From Knufia peltigerae (taxonomy: Eukaryota > Ascomycota > Eurotiomycetes > Chaetothyriales > Trichomeriaceae), in assembly GCA_030247855.1 (NCBI GenBank), contig JAPDRN010000049.1, positions 1 to 64,000 on the forward strand: DNA of 64,000 nt, written 5' to 3'. Each line of letters opens with the position of its first letter. Positions within the stretch are counted from its first letter, which is position 1. Shown in pieces: positions 52,491 through 61,688 of this stretch. The notes under the pieces are model-generated. The model worked only from the letters and a program-made list of their open reading frames with translations. It did no database searches and was not told the DNA's origin. A program made the position numbers and the translations under genes.

Positions 52491-52976
52491 ATGCAGACCG
52501 CCCCGCTGGATTTCCGCCTGGCCACCCGTGCCGACGAGGAACTGCTGATTGCGCTGATGCGCGATTTCTACGCCGAAGACAAGATCGAATTCGACGATTC
52601 GCGCGTGCGCCGTGGTGTCGATGCGCTGTTGGCAGATCCGCGCAACGGCGAAGTGCTGCTGTGGCTGGACGAGGCTGCCGTCGTGGTTGGCTATGCGGTG
52701 ATCGCGATGGGCTTCAGCCTGGAGCAGGGCGGCCATTTCATGCTGCTGGACGAGCTCTACCTCAGCCATCGCGCGCGTGGCCGTGGCCGTGGCAAGCGGG
52801 CACTGGCCATCTGCGAACAGCGCGCGCGTGGGCGCGGGGTCAGCCGGCTGCGGCTGGAGGTCAACCATCACAACGAACTGGCGCGCCGCCTGTACCTGGC
52901 CAGCGGCTACATCGACGACACCCGCGATCTGCTGACCCTGCCGCTGGACCATCCGCGCCCGGAGGGCATCCTGTGA
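52491..52976 (+). CDS. GNAT family N-acetyltransferase
   Basis: 161 aa. Acetyl-CoA-dependent transferase fold: FRLATRADEELLIALMRDFYAED at the start, VVVGYAVIAMGFSLEQGG (strands 2-4), LYLSHRARGRGRGKRALAICE with the CoA-binding R-G-R-G-x-G/K loop, and NHHNELARRLYLASGYIDD. ATG 52491 has AGAGGAA 6 bases upstream. Its stop overlaps the GTG of epmA by four bases, so the two are coupled. Substrate unknown; coupling makes a link to EF-P or lysine metabolism conceivable but untested. Confidence 0.87.
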   Translation: MQTAPLDFRLATRADEELLIALMRDFYAEDKIEFDDSRVRRGVDALLADPRNGEVLLWLDEAAVVVGYAVIAMGFSLEQGGHFMLLDELYLSHRARGRGRGKRALAICEQRARGRGVSRLRLEVNHHNELARRLYLASGYIDDTRDLLTLPLDHPRPEGIL

Positions 52977-53929
52977 GCGAGGCACTGCTGCGCAGCCTGC
53001 AACAGCGCGCCACCCTCAATGCGCTGGTGCGGCGCTTCTTCGCCGAGCGTGGCGTGCTGGAGGTGGAAACGCCGATCCTGTCGGTGGCGGGCAACACCGA
53101 GCCGAACATCGACAGCTTCCACACCGATTTCAGTGGCCACGTCGATGCCGGCGGTCGACGCCGCTGGCTGCGTACCTCGCCGGAATTCCCACTCAAGCGA
53201 CTGCTCGCTGCCGGCGTGGGCGACTGCTATGAACTGGGCAGGGTGTTCCGCAATGGCGAAGCAGGCGGCCGCCACAATCCCGAGTTCACCATGCTGGAGT
53301 GGTATCGGCTTGGCTGGGACCACCATCGGTTGCTGCAGGAAACCGCGGAACTGGTGGGGCAGGCACTGGCGCTGGTGGGCCGCAGCGCGACGTTGCGTGT
53401 GCTGAGCTATCGCGAACTGTTCCAGCAACACGTAGGCGTGGACCCGTTTGATGCCGATGAGTCAGCGCTGCGCGCCGCGCTGGGCGAGGTGCACATCGAT
53501 CCGGTGGGCCTGACCCGCGATGACTGGCTGGATCTGTTGATGACCCACCGTATCCAACCGCATTTCGATGACGCGGTCATGACCGTCGTCCACGACTGGC
53601 CCGCCAGCCAGGCGGCACTGGCGCGCATCCGCGCCGGCACGCCGCCGTTGGCCGAGCGTTTCGAGCTGTACCTGGGCGCGGTGGAGCTGGCCAACGGTTA
53701 TCACGAACTGAACGATGCGGCTGAACAACGCGCGCGTTTCCAGCATGACCTGCAGCGCCGCCACGCACGGGGGCAGGTGCAGCCCGCGCTGGATGAAGCG
53801 TTGCTGCGGGCACTGCCTTCAATGCCGGCCTGTGCCGGCGTTGCCGTTGGCATTGATCGCCTGCTGATGGCGATGCACCGCACACCGCGCATCGCCGACG
53901 TGCTCGCATTCGATTTCGCCCACGCATGA
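52973..53929 (+). CDS. epmA: Elongation factor P--(R)-beta-lysine ligase EpmA
   Basis: 318 aa. Lysyl-tRNA-synthetase-like enzyme that attaches (R)-beta-lysine to EF-P. Class II core without an anticodon domain: ETPILSVAGNTEPNIDSFHT, RRWLRTSPEFPLKRLLAAG, motif 2 ELGRVFRNGEAGGRHNPEFTMLEWYR, ELANGYHELNDAAEQRARF and motif 3 GVAVGIDRLLMAMHRT. GTG start at 52973 within the GTGA overlap, with GGAGGG upstream. E. coli EpmA is 325 aa. Genes for EF-P and EpmB are not in the window. Confidence 0.94.
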   Translation: MSEALLRSLQQRATLNALVRRFFAERGVLEVETPILSVAGNTEPNIDSFHTDFSGHVDAGGRRRWLRTSPEFPLKRLLAAGVGDCYELGRVFRNGEAGGRHNPEFTMLEWYRLGWDHHRLLQETAELVGQALALVGRSATLRVLSYRELFQQHVGVDPFDADESALRAALGEVHIDPVGLTRDDWLDLLMTHRIQPHFDDAVMTVVHDWPASQAALARIRAGTPPLAERFELYLGAVELANGYHELNDAAEQRARFQHDLQRRHARGQVQPALDEALLRALPSMPACAGVAVGIDRLLMAMHRTPRIADVLAFDFAHA

Positions 53930-54000
53930 GCCGACGATTTCCCATGGACCTGGCAGGCTGAACGAAAACAGGCATTTTCGCGCTTGATTCAGCAAGCACG

Positions 54001-54798
54001 ATGATGCTCTTATCACAGTCGATACCGCACACTTGCGTCGTGGTTCATCCATTCATGGGGAAGGCTTTGGTCAAGTGGTTTGCGGTTGTAGCGGCACCGA
54101 TGTACTCCGTGGCGATATGGGGTGGCCTGCTTCCGTCGACCGCATCGGCGCAGTCGCTTGGCTATGACAGCGAAGTGGTGACCTGCGAATCCCGTGACAT
54201 GGGCTGGGTGCACTGTGATATCGACGTCAGCAACGGTGTCGACCTGATCCGCCAGTTGTCCAGCAACAGCTGCATCCGTGGCAGCGAGTGGGGCACCGAC
54301 CGCAGTGGCGTGTGGGTGACCTTGGGCTGCCGCGCCGAGTTCCGCGCGCGCCGTGCAGAGAATGGTGTTGCGCCCTCGGCCGAGGGGCGCAAGCGTCTGG
54401 TGCGACGGGTCGTGCGCTGTGAGTCCAACGGGCGCCCGCAGAGTTGCCCGGTACGCCTGGATGGCGCGCCGGTGCGGCTGCTGCGGCAGCTATCGGTGCT
54501 GCCGTGCCGGGAAGGGCAGGGCTGGGGCTACAAGCGCAATGAGGTATGGACCACCCGGGGGTGCCAGGGCGATTTCGAGGTGGCCGACGAGCAGGGCCGT
54601 TTCGTCGACATGCCGCGCCGGCTGACCTGCGAATCCAAGTCCAAGAAGCGCCGCTTCTGTGGCGCCAGCATCTCCACCCGCGCCATCGTCTCCAACCAGC
54701 TTTCCAGTACCCCGTGCGAGGAAGGCAACACCTGGGGCTGGAACCGCAACGGCATCTGGGTCGACGGCGGCTGCCGGGCCGAATTCTCGGTGAACTGA
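54001..54798 (+). CDS. Secreted protein with three DUF3011 repeats
   Basis: 265 aa from ATG 54001; ATG 54055 (MGKALVKWFAVV) is an equally possible start. A signal-like hydrophobic segment ends TASAQS near residue 52. Three repeats of about 55 residues follow (starting VTCES, VRCES and LTCES), each with four Cys and the frame C-ES-...-C-...-[LV]xRQLSx...-C-x8-WG-x3-[NS]xxW-x3-GC-x-[AG][DE]F. The even Cys pattern suggests disulfides, so it is probably periplasmic or extracellular. DUF3011 is a family of unknown role, seen in lysozyme-like and lectin-like secreted proteins. Confidence 0.85.
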   Translation: MMLLSQSIPHTCVVVHPFMGKALVKWFAVVAAPMYSVAIWGGLLPSTASAQSLGYDSEVVTCESRDMGWVHCDIDVSNGVDLIRQLSSNSCIRGSEWGTDRSGVWVTLGCRAEFRARRAENGVAPSAEGRKRLVRRVVRCESNGRPQSCPVRLDGAPVRLLRQLSVLPCREGQGWGYKRNEVWTTRGCQGDFEVADEQGRFVDMPRRLTCESKSKKRRFCGASISTRAIVSNQLSSTPCEEGNTWGWNRNGIWVDGGCRAEFSVN

Positions 54799-54845
54799 AT
54801 CCGGACAGGATCCATCCGCGCGTGGCGTGGCCCTACAATGGGCCC

Positions 54846-55910
54846 ATGAACACTGCCACCGACCTCGACTACGCCCGCTACGACCACATCCGCCCGATCC
54901 TGTGGACCGGCGATACCCTGCAACTGCTTGACCAGCGAAAGCTGCCGTTCGTGGTCGAGCATGTGGCCTGCCATGACAGCGATGAGGTGGCCGCCGCCAT
55001 CCATGCCCTGACCGTGCGCGGTGCGCCGGCCATCGGCATCGCTGCCGCCTGGGGTGTGGTGCTGGCCGCACGTGATGTGCAGGCCGCCGACGGCGCGCAC
55101 GCGCTGCAGCAGCTGGAACCGGCGCTGCAGCGGCTGAACGCCTCACGCCCGACCGCGGTGAACCTGGCCTGGGCGCTGGCACGCATGCGACGTTGCCTGG
55201 GTGCTGCCGGTGCCGACTGGAAGGCGCTGCTGGAGGCCGAGGCACAGGCCATCGCTGAAGAAGACCTGGCCGCCAACCGCCATATGGGCGCACTCGGTGC
55301 CGGGTTGATCGAGGCCGGCAGCGGCGTGTTGACCCATTGCAACACCGGTTCGCTGGCCACCGCCGGCTTCGGTACGGCGCTGGGCGTGATCCGTGCCGGC
55401 ATGGCCCAGGACCGCATTGCCCGCGTGTTTGCCGGCGAGACCCGACCGTGGTTGCAAGGCGCTCGCCTGACCGTGTGGGAGCTGCAGCAGGACGGCATCG
55501 ACGCGACGCTGATCGCCGACTCGGCCGCTTCGCACCTGATGAAGACCGGTGCCGTGCAGTGGGTGATCGTTGGCGCCGACCGCATCTGCGCCAACGGCGA
55601 TACGGCCAACAAGATCGGCACCTACCAGCTGGCCATCGCGGCCCGCCACCACGGGGTGAAGTTCATGGTCGTGGCGCCGTCCTCGACGGTGGACATGGAT
55701 ACCGTGGACGGCAGCCAGATCGAGATCGAGCAGCGCGACCCGGGCGAACTGTACGGCGTGGGCGGCACCCGCACCGTGGCCGAGGGCATCGCCGCCTGGA
55801 ACCCGGTGTTCGATGTCACCCCGGGCGAGCTGATCGATGCCATCGTGACCGAGCGGGGGGTGATCCTGAACCCGACCGCGGAGAACATGCGCGCCGCCTT
55901 CGGCGGTTGA
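54846..55910 (+). CDS. mtnA: Methylthioribose-1-phosphate isomerase
   Basis: 354 aa. Aldose-ketose isomerase of the methionine salvage pathway. ATG 54846 chosen for the expected N-terminus (RPILWTGDTLQLLDQRKLP). Motifs: LTVRGAPAIGIAAAWG, THCNTGSLATAGFGTALGVI (catalytic Cys), FAGETRPWLQGARLT, ADSAASHLMKTGAVQWVIVGADRICANGDTANKIGTY (catalytic Asp) and GVGGTRTVAEGIAAWNPVFDVTPGELI. Full length. Other salvage genes are not nearby. Confidence 0.96.
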   Translation: MNTATDLDYARYDHIRPILWTGDTLQLLDQRKLPFVVEHVACHDSDEVAAAIHALTVRGAPAIGIAAAWGVVLAARDVQAADGAHALQQLEPALQRLNASRPTAVNLAWALARMRRCLGAAGADWKALLEAEAQAIAEEDLAANRHMGALGAGLIEAGSGVLTHCNTGSLATAGFGTALGVIRAGMAQDRIARVFAGETRPWLQGARLTVWELQQDGIDATLIADSAASHLMKTGAVQWVIVGADRICANGDTANKIGTYQLAIAARHHGVKFMVVAPSSTVDMDTVDGSQIEIEQRDPGELYGVGGTRTVAEGIAAWNPVFDVTPGELIDAIVTERGVILNPTAENMRAAFGG

Positions 55911-56224
55911 CGCGGGCAGGGGCGGGAGCCTTTCTACGGGAAAGCGCCCCGGCCCGGCGTCCGGTAGTGCCGGCCNNNNNNNNNNNNNNNNNNNNNNNNN
56001 NNNNNNNNNNNNNNNNNNNNNNNNNNNNNNNNNNNNNNNNNNNNNNNNNNNNNNNNNNNNNNNNNNNNNNNNNCGAAGTTCCTGATTTGTGCCGGTAAAA
56101 TCACCGTAAAAGCAGGCGGAAAGCGGCCCCGTGTGGTAGAATCCAGCGGTTGAATCGAGGTTCCGGCACGACCGCCCCCGGGTGGATGCGCCGGACTGGA
56201 CCGCTACCAGACAACGGAACCCGA
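55911..56224. other. mtnA-gyrA intergenic region with assembly gap
   Basis: N run 55976-56073 (98 bases of unknown sequence). The last known bases on the left, GTAGTGCCGGCC at 55964-55975, are the first half of a SMAG palindrome, so the gap probably hides a repeat hairpin or cluster. On the right a possible gyrA -10 (TAGAAT, 56137-56142) lies 83 bases before the gyrA ATG. No gene is seen in the known parts. Confidence 0.8.
55964..55975 (+). repeat. Truncated SMAG unit at the edge of the N gap
   Basis: GTAG followed by TGCCGGCC, then N. The GTAG-TGCC start equals the complete unit at 29055. Confidence 0.6.
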
Positions 56225-56428
56225 ATGGCAGAAACCGCCAAGGAAATCATCCAGGTCAACCTGGAAGACGAGATGCGCAAGAGCTATCTCGATTACGCCA
56301 TGAGCGTGATCGTGGGGCGCGCGCTGCCAGATGCGCGCGATGGCCTCAAGCCGGTGCATCGTCGTGTGCTGTTTGCGATGAATGAACTCAACGCGCACAG
56401 CAACAAGCCCTACTTCAAGTCGGCACGT

Positions 56429-56463
<35 letters not shown>

Positions 56464-58939
56464 TGGCGACCAGTCGGTGTACGACACGCTGGTGCGGTTG
56501 GCACAGCCGTTCTCGCTGCGTTACATGCTGGTCGATGGCCAGGGTAACTTCGGTTCGGTCGACGGCGACTCCGCCGCGGCGATGCGATACACCGAGGCGC
56601 GCATGTCGCGGCTCGCGCATGAGCTGATGGCGGACATCGACAAGGAAACCGTCGATTTCCAGCCCAACTACGACGAAAAGGAACTGGAGCCGACGGTCAT
56701 GCCGACCCGGTTCCCGAACCTGCTGGTCAATGGTTCGGCCGGTATCGCGGTGGGCATGGCGACCAACATTCCGCCGCACAACCTCACCGAATCGATCAAT
56801 GCCTGCATCGCGCTGATCGACAATCCGGAAATCGATATCGACGGCCTGATGGAGTTCATCCCGGGCCCGGATTTCCCGACCGCCGGCATCATCAACGGTA
56901 CCGCCGGCATCATCGCCGGCTACCGCACCGGCCGTGGCCGCGTGCGCATCCGTGCCAAGGCGGATGTCGAAGTGGCCGACAACGGCCGCGAATCGATCAT
57001 CGTCACTGAAATTCCTTACCAGGTGAACAAGGCGCGTCTGATCGAGAAGATCGCCGAGCTGGTCAAGGAAAAGAAGATCGAAGGCATCAGCGAGCTGCGC
57101 GATGAGTCCGACAAGGACGGCATGCGCATCTACATCGAAATCAAGCGCGGCGAGTCGGCCGAGGTTGTGCTGAACAACCTCTACCAGCAGACCCAGATGG
57201 AGTCGGTGTTCGGCATCAACATGGTGGCGCTGGTCGACGGCCGCCCGCAGTTGATGAACCTCAAGCAGATGCTGGAGGCCTTCGTCCGCCACCGTCGCGA
57301 AGTGGTGACCCGCCGCACCGTGTTCGAGCTGCGCAAGGCGCGCGCCCGTGCCCACGTGCTGGAAGGCCTGACCGTTGCGCTGGCCAACATCGACGAGATG
57401 ATCGAACTGATCAAGACCTCGCCGAACCCGGGCGAAGCACGCGAACGCATGCTTGCGCGTCTGTGGGAGCCGGGCCTGGTCGGTTCGATGCTCGGCGCCG
57501 CCGGTGCCGAAGCCTCGCGTCCCGATGACCTGCCCAAGGGTGTGGGCCTGATCGAAGGCGGCTACCAGCTGACCGAGATCCAGGCGACCCAGATCCTGGA
57601 AATGCGCCTGCACCGCCTGACCGGGCTGGAGCAGGACCGCCTGACCGAGGAATACAAGCAGCTGCTGGAAGTGATCGCCGGGCTCATCCATATCCTGGAA
57701 GATCCCGACCGCCTGCTGCAGGTGATCCGCGAAGAGCTGATCAACGTGCGTGCCGAGTTCGGTGACGAGCGCCGTACTGAGATCCGCCACAGCGAGGAAG
57801 ATCTCGACATCCTCGACCTGATCGCCCCGGAAGATGTGGTGGTCACCGTCTCCCACGCCGGCTACGTGAAGCGCCAACCGGTGAGCGTGTACCGCGCGCA
57901 GCGCCGTGGCGGACGTGGCCGCAGCGCGGCGTCGACCAAGGAAGAGGATTTCATTGAACAGCTGTGGCTGGTCAACACGCACGACACGCTGTTGACGTTC
58001 ACCAGTTCAGGCAAAGTGTTCTGGCTGCCGGTGTACCAGCTGCCCGAAGCCGGTTCCAACGCCCGCGGTCGTCCGATCATCAACTGGATCCCGCTGGAGC
58101 CGGGCGAACGCGTGCAGGCCGTGTTGCCGGTGCGCGAGTACGCCGATGGCCAGTTCGTGTTCTTCGCCACGAAGAACGGTACGGTCAAGAAGACCCCGCT
58201 GGGCGAGTTCGCCTTCCGTCTGGCCCGCGGCAAGATCGCGATCAACCTCGACGAGGGCGATGCCCTGGTCGGCGTCGGCCTGACCGATGGCGAGCGCGAC
58301 ATCCTGCTGTTCGCCTCCAACGGCAAGACCGTGCGCTTCGGTGAAGACAAGGTCCGCTCGATGGGTCGTACCGCTACCGGCGTGCGTGGCATCAGGATGC
58401 CGGCCGGCGAGGAAGTGGTCAGCCTGATCGTGGCCGAGAGTGCTGGTGGCGTTGAGGACGAGAGCGAGGACGACAACGGTGTCGAGGAGGCCATCGCCGC
58501 GGGCGACGCGGTGATCGAAGGTGCCGACGACGCCAACCTGCGTTACATCCTCACCGCCACCGAAAACGGCTACGGCAAGCGCACCCCGCTGCCGGACTAC
58601 CCGCGCAAGGGTCGTGGCACGCAGGGCGTCATCGGCATCCAGACCACCGAGCGCAATGGCAAGCTGGTCGCCGCGGTGCTGATGGGTACCGACGATGAAG
58701 TCCTGCTGATATCCGACGGCGGCACCCTGGTGCGTACGCGCGGTTCGGAAATCAGCCGCGTCGGCCGCAACACCCAGGGCGTGACCCTGATCCGCCTGTC
58801 CAAGGACGAGAAGCTGCAGGCGGTGGAGCGCATGGATGCCTCGATCGACGAGGACGAGGACGAGGTGGCTGCCGCTACCCCGGCCGCGACCGACGGCGCA
58901 CCGGCTGCTGCCAGCAGCGAGGACGCCGCGCAGGAGTGA
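56225..58939 (+). CDS. gyrA: DNA gyrase subunit A
   Basis: 904 aa. Breakage-reunion subunit of gyrase. Catalytic Tyr122 in AAAMRYTEAR; quinolone-resistance region HPHGD-Q-S-VYD with Gln83 and Asp87 (E. coli numbering holds exactly). Coiled-coil gate region (about 360-490) and GyrA box QRRGGRG (about 557-563), then a C-terminal beta-pinwheel. The C-terminal domain has an acidic insert (EDESEDDNGVEEAIA... near 744-770), and the protein ends in an acidic/Ala-rich tail (SIDEDEDEVAAA). ATG 56225 gives MAETAKEIIQVNLEDEM, the standard N-terminus. A strong hairpin follows. Confidence 0.97.
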
Positions 58940-58962
58940 TCCTGCCGCGACACTGAGGTACC

Positions 58963-58993
58963 CGACGACGCCGGCCTTGCGCCGGCGTCGTCG
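58963..58993 (+). terminator. Strong hairpin after gyrA
   Basis: 13-bp perfect stem CGACGACGCCGGC / GCCGGCGTCGTCG with 5-base loop, 24 bases after the gyrA stop. No long T run. Confidence 0.65.
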
Positions 58994-59069
58994 TGTCTGC
59001 GATCGAAAATACGCACGCACTTCACGGTGACGGTGGCATAAGGGCGCATGCTGCCCCCGGAGATCGTCG

Positions 59070-61601
59070 ATGTCCGCCACGCCGCAGTCCGCTTCCGTCG
59101 CCACGCCCACCTCCCGCCACCCGCTGATTACCGTCCTGGCCTTGTTGCTGATCGTGCTCGGCCTGATCATCGGCGGGCTCGGTGGCTGGCTGGCCAGCCT
59201 CGGAGGCTCGTGGTACTACGCCATCGCCGGCCTCGGCCTGCTGGTCTGCGGCATCCTGTTGTGGGGCAATCGGCGTAGCGGTGCGCTGCTGTATGCACTG
59301 GTCTTCCTCGGCAGCCTGCTGTGGACCTGGTGGGAATCGGGCAGCGATTACTGGCGCTGGGTGCCACGGCTGGGCCTGGTGACCGGGCTCGGCATTGTGC
59401 TGGCGTTGCTGGCGCCGACCCTGCAGGCGCCGGCACCCAAGCGCCTGTCGCGCAGCGTGGCGGCCGTGCTGATGCTGGTGTTTGTGGCCGCCTTCGGCCT
59501 CGCGTTCGCCCCTCACGGTCTTGTCGAGGGTCACCAGCCGTTCCCGGAGCCAGCGGTCAGCGCCGGGCTCGATCCGACCCGTGATACCACCGGTCTGCAG
59601 CCGGCCGACCAGCCGGCGGAAGGCGATTGGCCGGCGTGGGGGCGCAGCAATGCGGCTACCCGCTATTCGCCGCTGCAGCAGATCACCCCTGAAAACGTGG
59701 GAACCCTGCAACTGGCGTGGCAGTTCCGTACCGGCGACCTGCCGAAGAAGCGCTGGGGCGCGGAAACCACGCCACTGAAGATCGGTGACCGGTTGTACCT
59801 GTGCACCGCACGCAACCAGCTGATCGCCCTCGATGCCGGCAGCGGCAAGGAACTGTGGCGTTTCGATCCGAAGGTGAAGGATGCTTCGATTCCGTACACG
59901 GCCGCTTGCCGTGGCGTGTCCTATTACGAACAGCCCAGCGCACCGACCTTCGCCGATGCGGCGCTGGCTGACATCGCCGCCGATCTGGTGCTGCCCGCGC
60001 CGCCGCTGGCCCACATCAACCGAAGCGCTGTGCCCGGGAGCCGCGCAGCCTGCAGCGCACGCATCATCGAAGGCACGCTGGACGGTCGCCTGATCGCGGT
60101 GGACGCCGACAGCGGTCGCCCCTGTGCGAATTTTGGCAACAACGGCCAGGTCGACATCACCCTGGGCATGGGCGAGGTGCCACCGGGCTACGTCTCGATC
60201 ACCTCGCCACCGGCGATTGTCCGCGGTGTCATCGTCACCGGGCATCAGGTGCTGGATGGCCAGCGCCGCGACGCACCCTCCGGCGTCATCCAGGCCTACG
60301 ATGCGGTCAGCGGCAAGCTGCGCTGGGCGTGGGACATGGACCAGCCCGAGCGCAGCGGTCTGCCACCGCGCGAGCAGACCTATACGCGTGGCACACCGAA
60401 CATGTGGACCACTGCTACCGGCGATGAAGCGCTGGGCCTGGTGTACCTGCCGATGGGCAATGCCGCAGGCGATTACTGGAGTGGCTCGCGCACGGAGAAC
60501 CAGAACAGGTACGCGACCTCGCTGGTTGCCATCGATGTAGCCACCGGCAAGCCGGTCTGGCATTTCCAGGCGGTGCGCAAGGACGTCTGGGATTACGACC
60601 TCGGCTCACAGGCCAGCCTGATCGATTACCCGACAGCATCCGGCAAGGTGCCGGCAATCCTGCTGCCCACCAAGCAGGGCGACATGTACATCCTCGACCG
60701 TCGCAATGGCCAACTGCTGACCCCGGCCGAAGAGCGCAAGGTGCCACAGGGCGGCGTAGAGCCCGAGCAGCGCGCCGCTACCCAGCTGTTCTCGCTGTAT
60801 CACACGCTGCGGCGCGACGACGCGCTGACCGAGCGTGACATGTGGGGCATCACCCCCATCGACCAGCTGGTCTGCCGCATCCAGTTCCGCAAGGCGCATT
60901 ACGAAGGGTTCTATACGCCGCCCAGCAGCGATCATCATTCCATCGAATATCCCGGCTACAACGGAGGCTCGGACTGGGGCAGCGTGGCCATCGATACGCG
61001 ACGCGGCGTGATCGTGGCCAACTACAACGACATGCCCAACTACAACCGGCTGGTGCCGCGTGCCGAGGCTGATCGCAAGGGCTGGCTGCCACGCGAGCAG
61101 ATGCGTGCTGACAAGGGCGGGGCCGAAGGGGCAGGGGACCCGCAGGTGGGAACGCCCTATGGCATCGACGTCAACGCCGGTTGGCGGCTGCCGTTCACCG
61201 GCCTGCTGTGCAAGCAGCCGCCCTATGGCGGCATCCGTGCGATCGACCTGCGCAGCGGCAAGCTGCTGTGGGACCGGCCGTTCGGCAGCGCGCGCGGCAA
61301 CGGTCCCTTCGGCATCCGCTCCGGCCTGCCGATTGAAATCGGTACGCCGAACAATGGCGGTTCGGTGGTGACCGCCAGCGGCCTGATCTTCATCGCCGCA
61401 GCAACCGACGACCTGCTGCGTGCCATCGACCTGAAGACTGGCAAGGAACTGTGGCACACCAGGTTGCCGGCGGGCGGCCAGGCCAACCCGATGGTGTATG
61501 AGCAGGGCGGGCGCCAGTACGTGGTGATCATGGCCGGCGGGCACCATTTCATGGAGACGCCAGCCGGGGATTACGTGATGGCGTATGCGTTGCCGCAATA
61601 G
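59070..61601 (+). CDS. gcd: Membrane-bound PQQ-dependent dehydrogenase (glucose/quinate family)
   Basis: 843 aa. Oxidises a sugar or polyol on the periplasmic side and passes electrons to ubiquinone. Five membrane segments in residues about 15-155, then an eight-bladed propeller: WGRSNAATRYSPLQQITPENV, a PQQ-contact region near CRGVSYYEQ, and KDVWDYDLGSQ holding the Asp equivalent to the catalytic Asp of E. coli Gcd; KQGDMYILDRRNGQLL, WGSVAIDTRRGVIVANYNDMP. Length and layout fit Gcd, but quinate/shikimate and other polyol enzymes share them, so substrate is uncertain. No PQQ biosynthesis gene is in the window. Confidence 0.9.
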   Translation: MSATPQSASVATPTSRHPLITVLALLLIVLGLIIGGLGGWLASLGGSWYYAIAGLGLLVCGILLWGNRRSGALLYALVFLGSLLWTWWESGSDYWRWVPRLGLVTGLGIVLALLAPTLQAPAPKRLSRSVAAVLMLVFVAAFGLAFAPHGLVEGHQPFPEPAVSAGLDPTRDTTGLQPADQPAEGDWPAWGRSNAATRYSPLQQITPENVGTLQLAWQFRTGDLPKKRWGAETTPLKIGDRLYLCTARNQLIALDAGSGKELWRFDPKVKDASIPYTAACRGVSYYEQPSAPTFADAALADIAADLVLPAPPLAHINRSAVPGSRAACSARIIEGTLDGRLIAVDADSGRPCANFGNNGQVDITLGMGEVPPGYVSITSPPAIVRGVIVTGHQVLDGQRRDAPSGVIQAYDAVSGKLRWAWDMDQPERSGLPPREQTYTRGTPNMWTTATGDEALGLVYLPMGNAAGDYWSGSRTENQNRYATSLVAIDVATGKPVWHFQAVRKDVWDYDLGSQASLIDYPTASGKVPAILLPTKQGDMYILDRRNGQLLTPAEERKVPQGGVEPEQRAATQLFSLYHTLRRDDALTERDMWGITPIDQLVCRIQFRKAHYEGFYTPPSSDHHSIEYPGYNGGSDWGSVAIDTRRGVIVANYNDMPNYNRLVPRAEADRKGWLPREQMRADKGGAEGAGDPQVGTPYGIDVNAGWRLPFTGLLCKQPPYGGIRAIDLRSGKLLWDRPFGSARGNGPFGIRSGLPIEIGTPNNGGSVVTASGLIFIAAATDDLLRAIDLKTGKELWHTRLPAGGQANPMVYEQGGRQYVVIMAGGHHFMETPAGDYVMAYALPQ

Positions 61602-61688
61602 CGTCGATATTTGATTCCGGCTGCGGCGCAGCGACCTGCGCGGTTGTCGTCTAGGATGGCGCTACGCCCCGTCTGCGAAGGATCCGCC

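Noticed and set aside
52436..52972. N-terminal extension of epmA
   Set aside because: It would overlap the whole GNAT gene in another frame; the GTG at 52973 matches the family N-terminus and has GGAGGG upstream.
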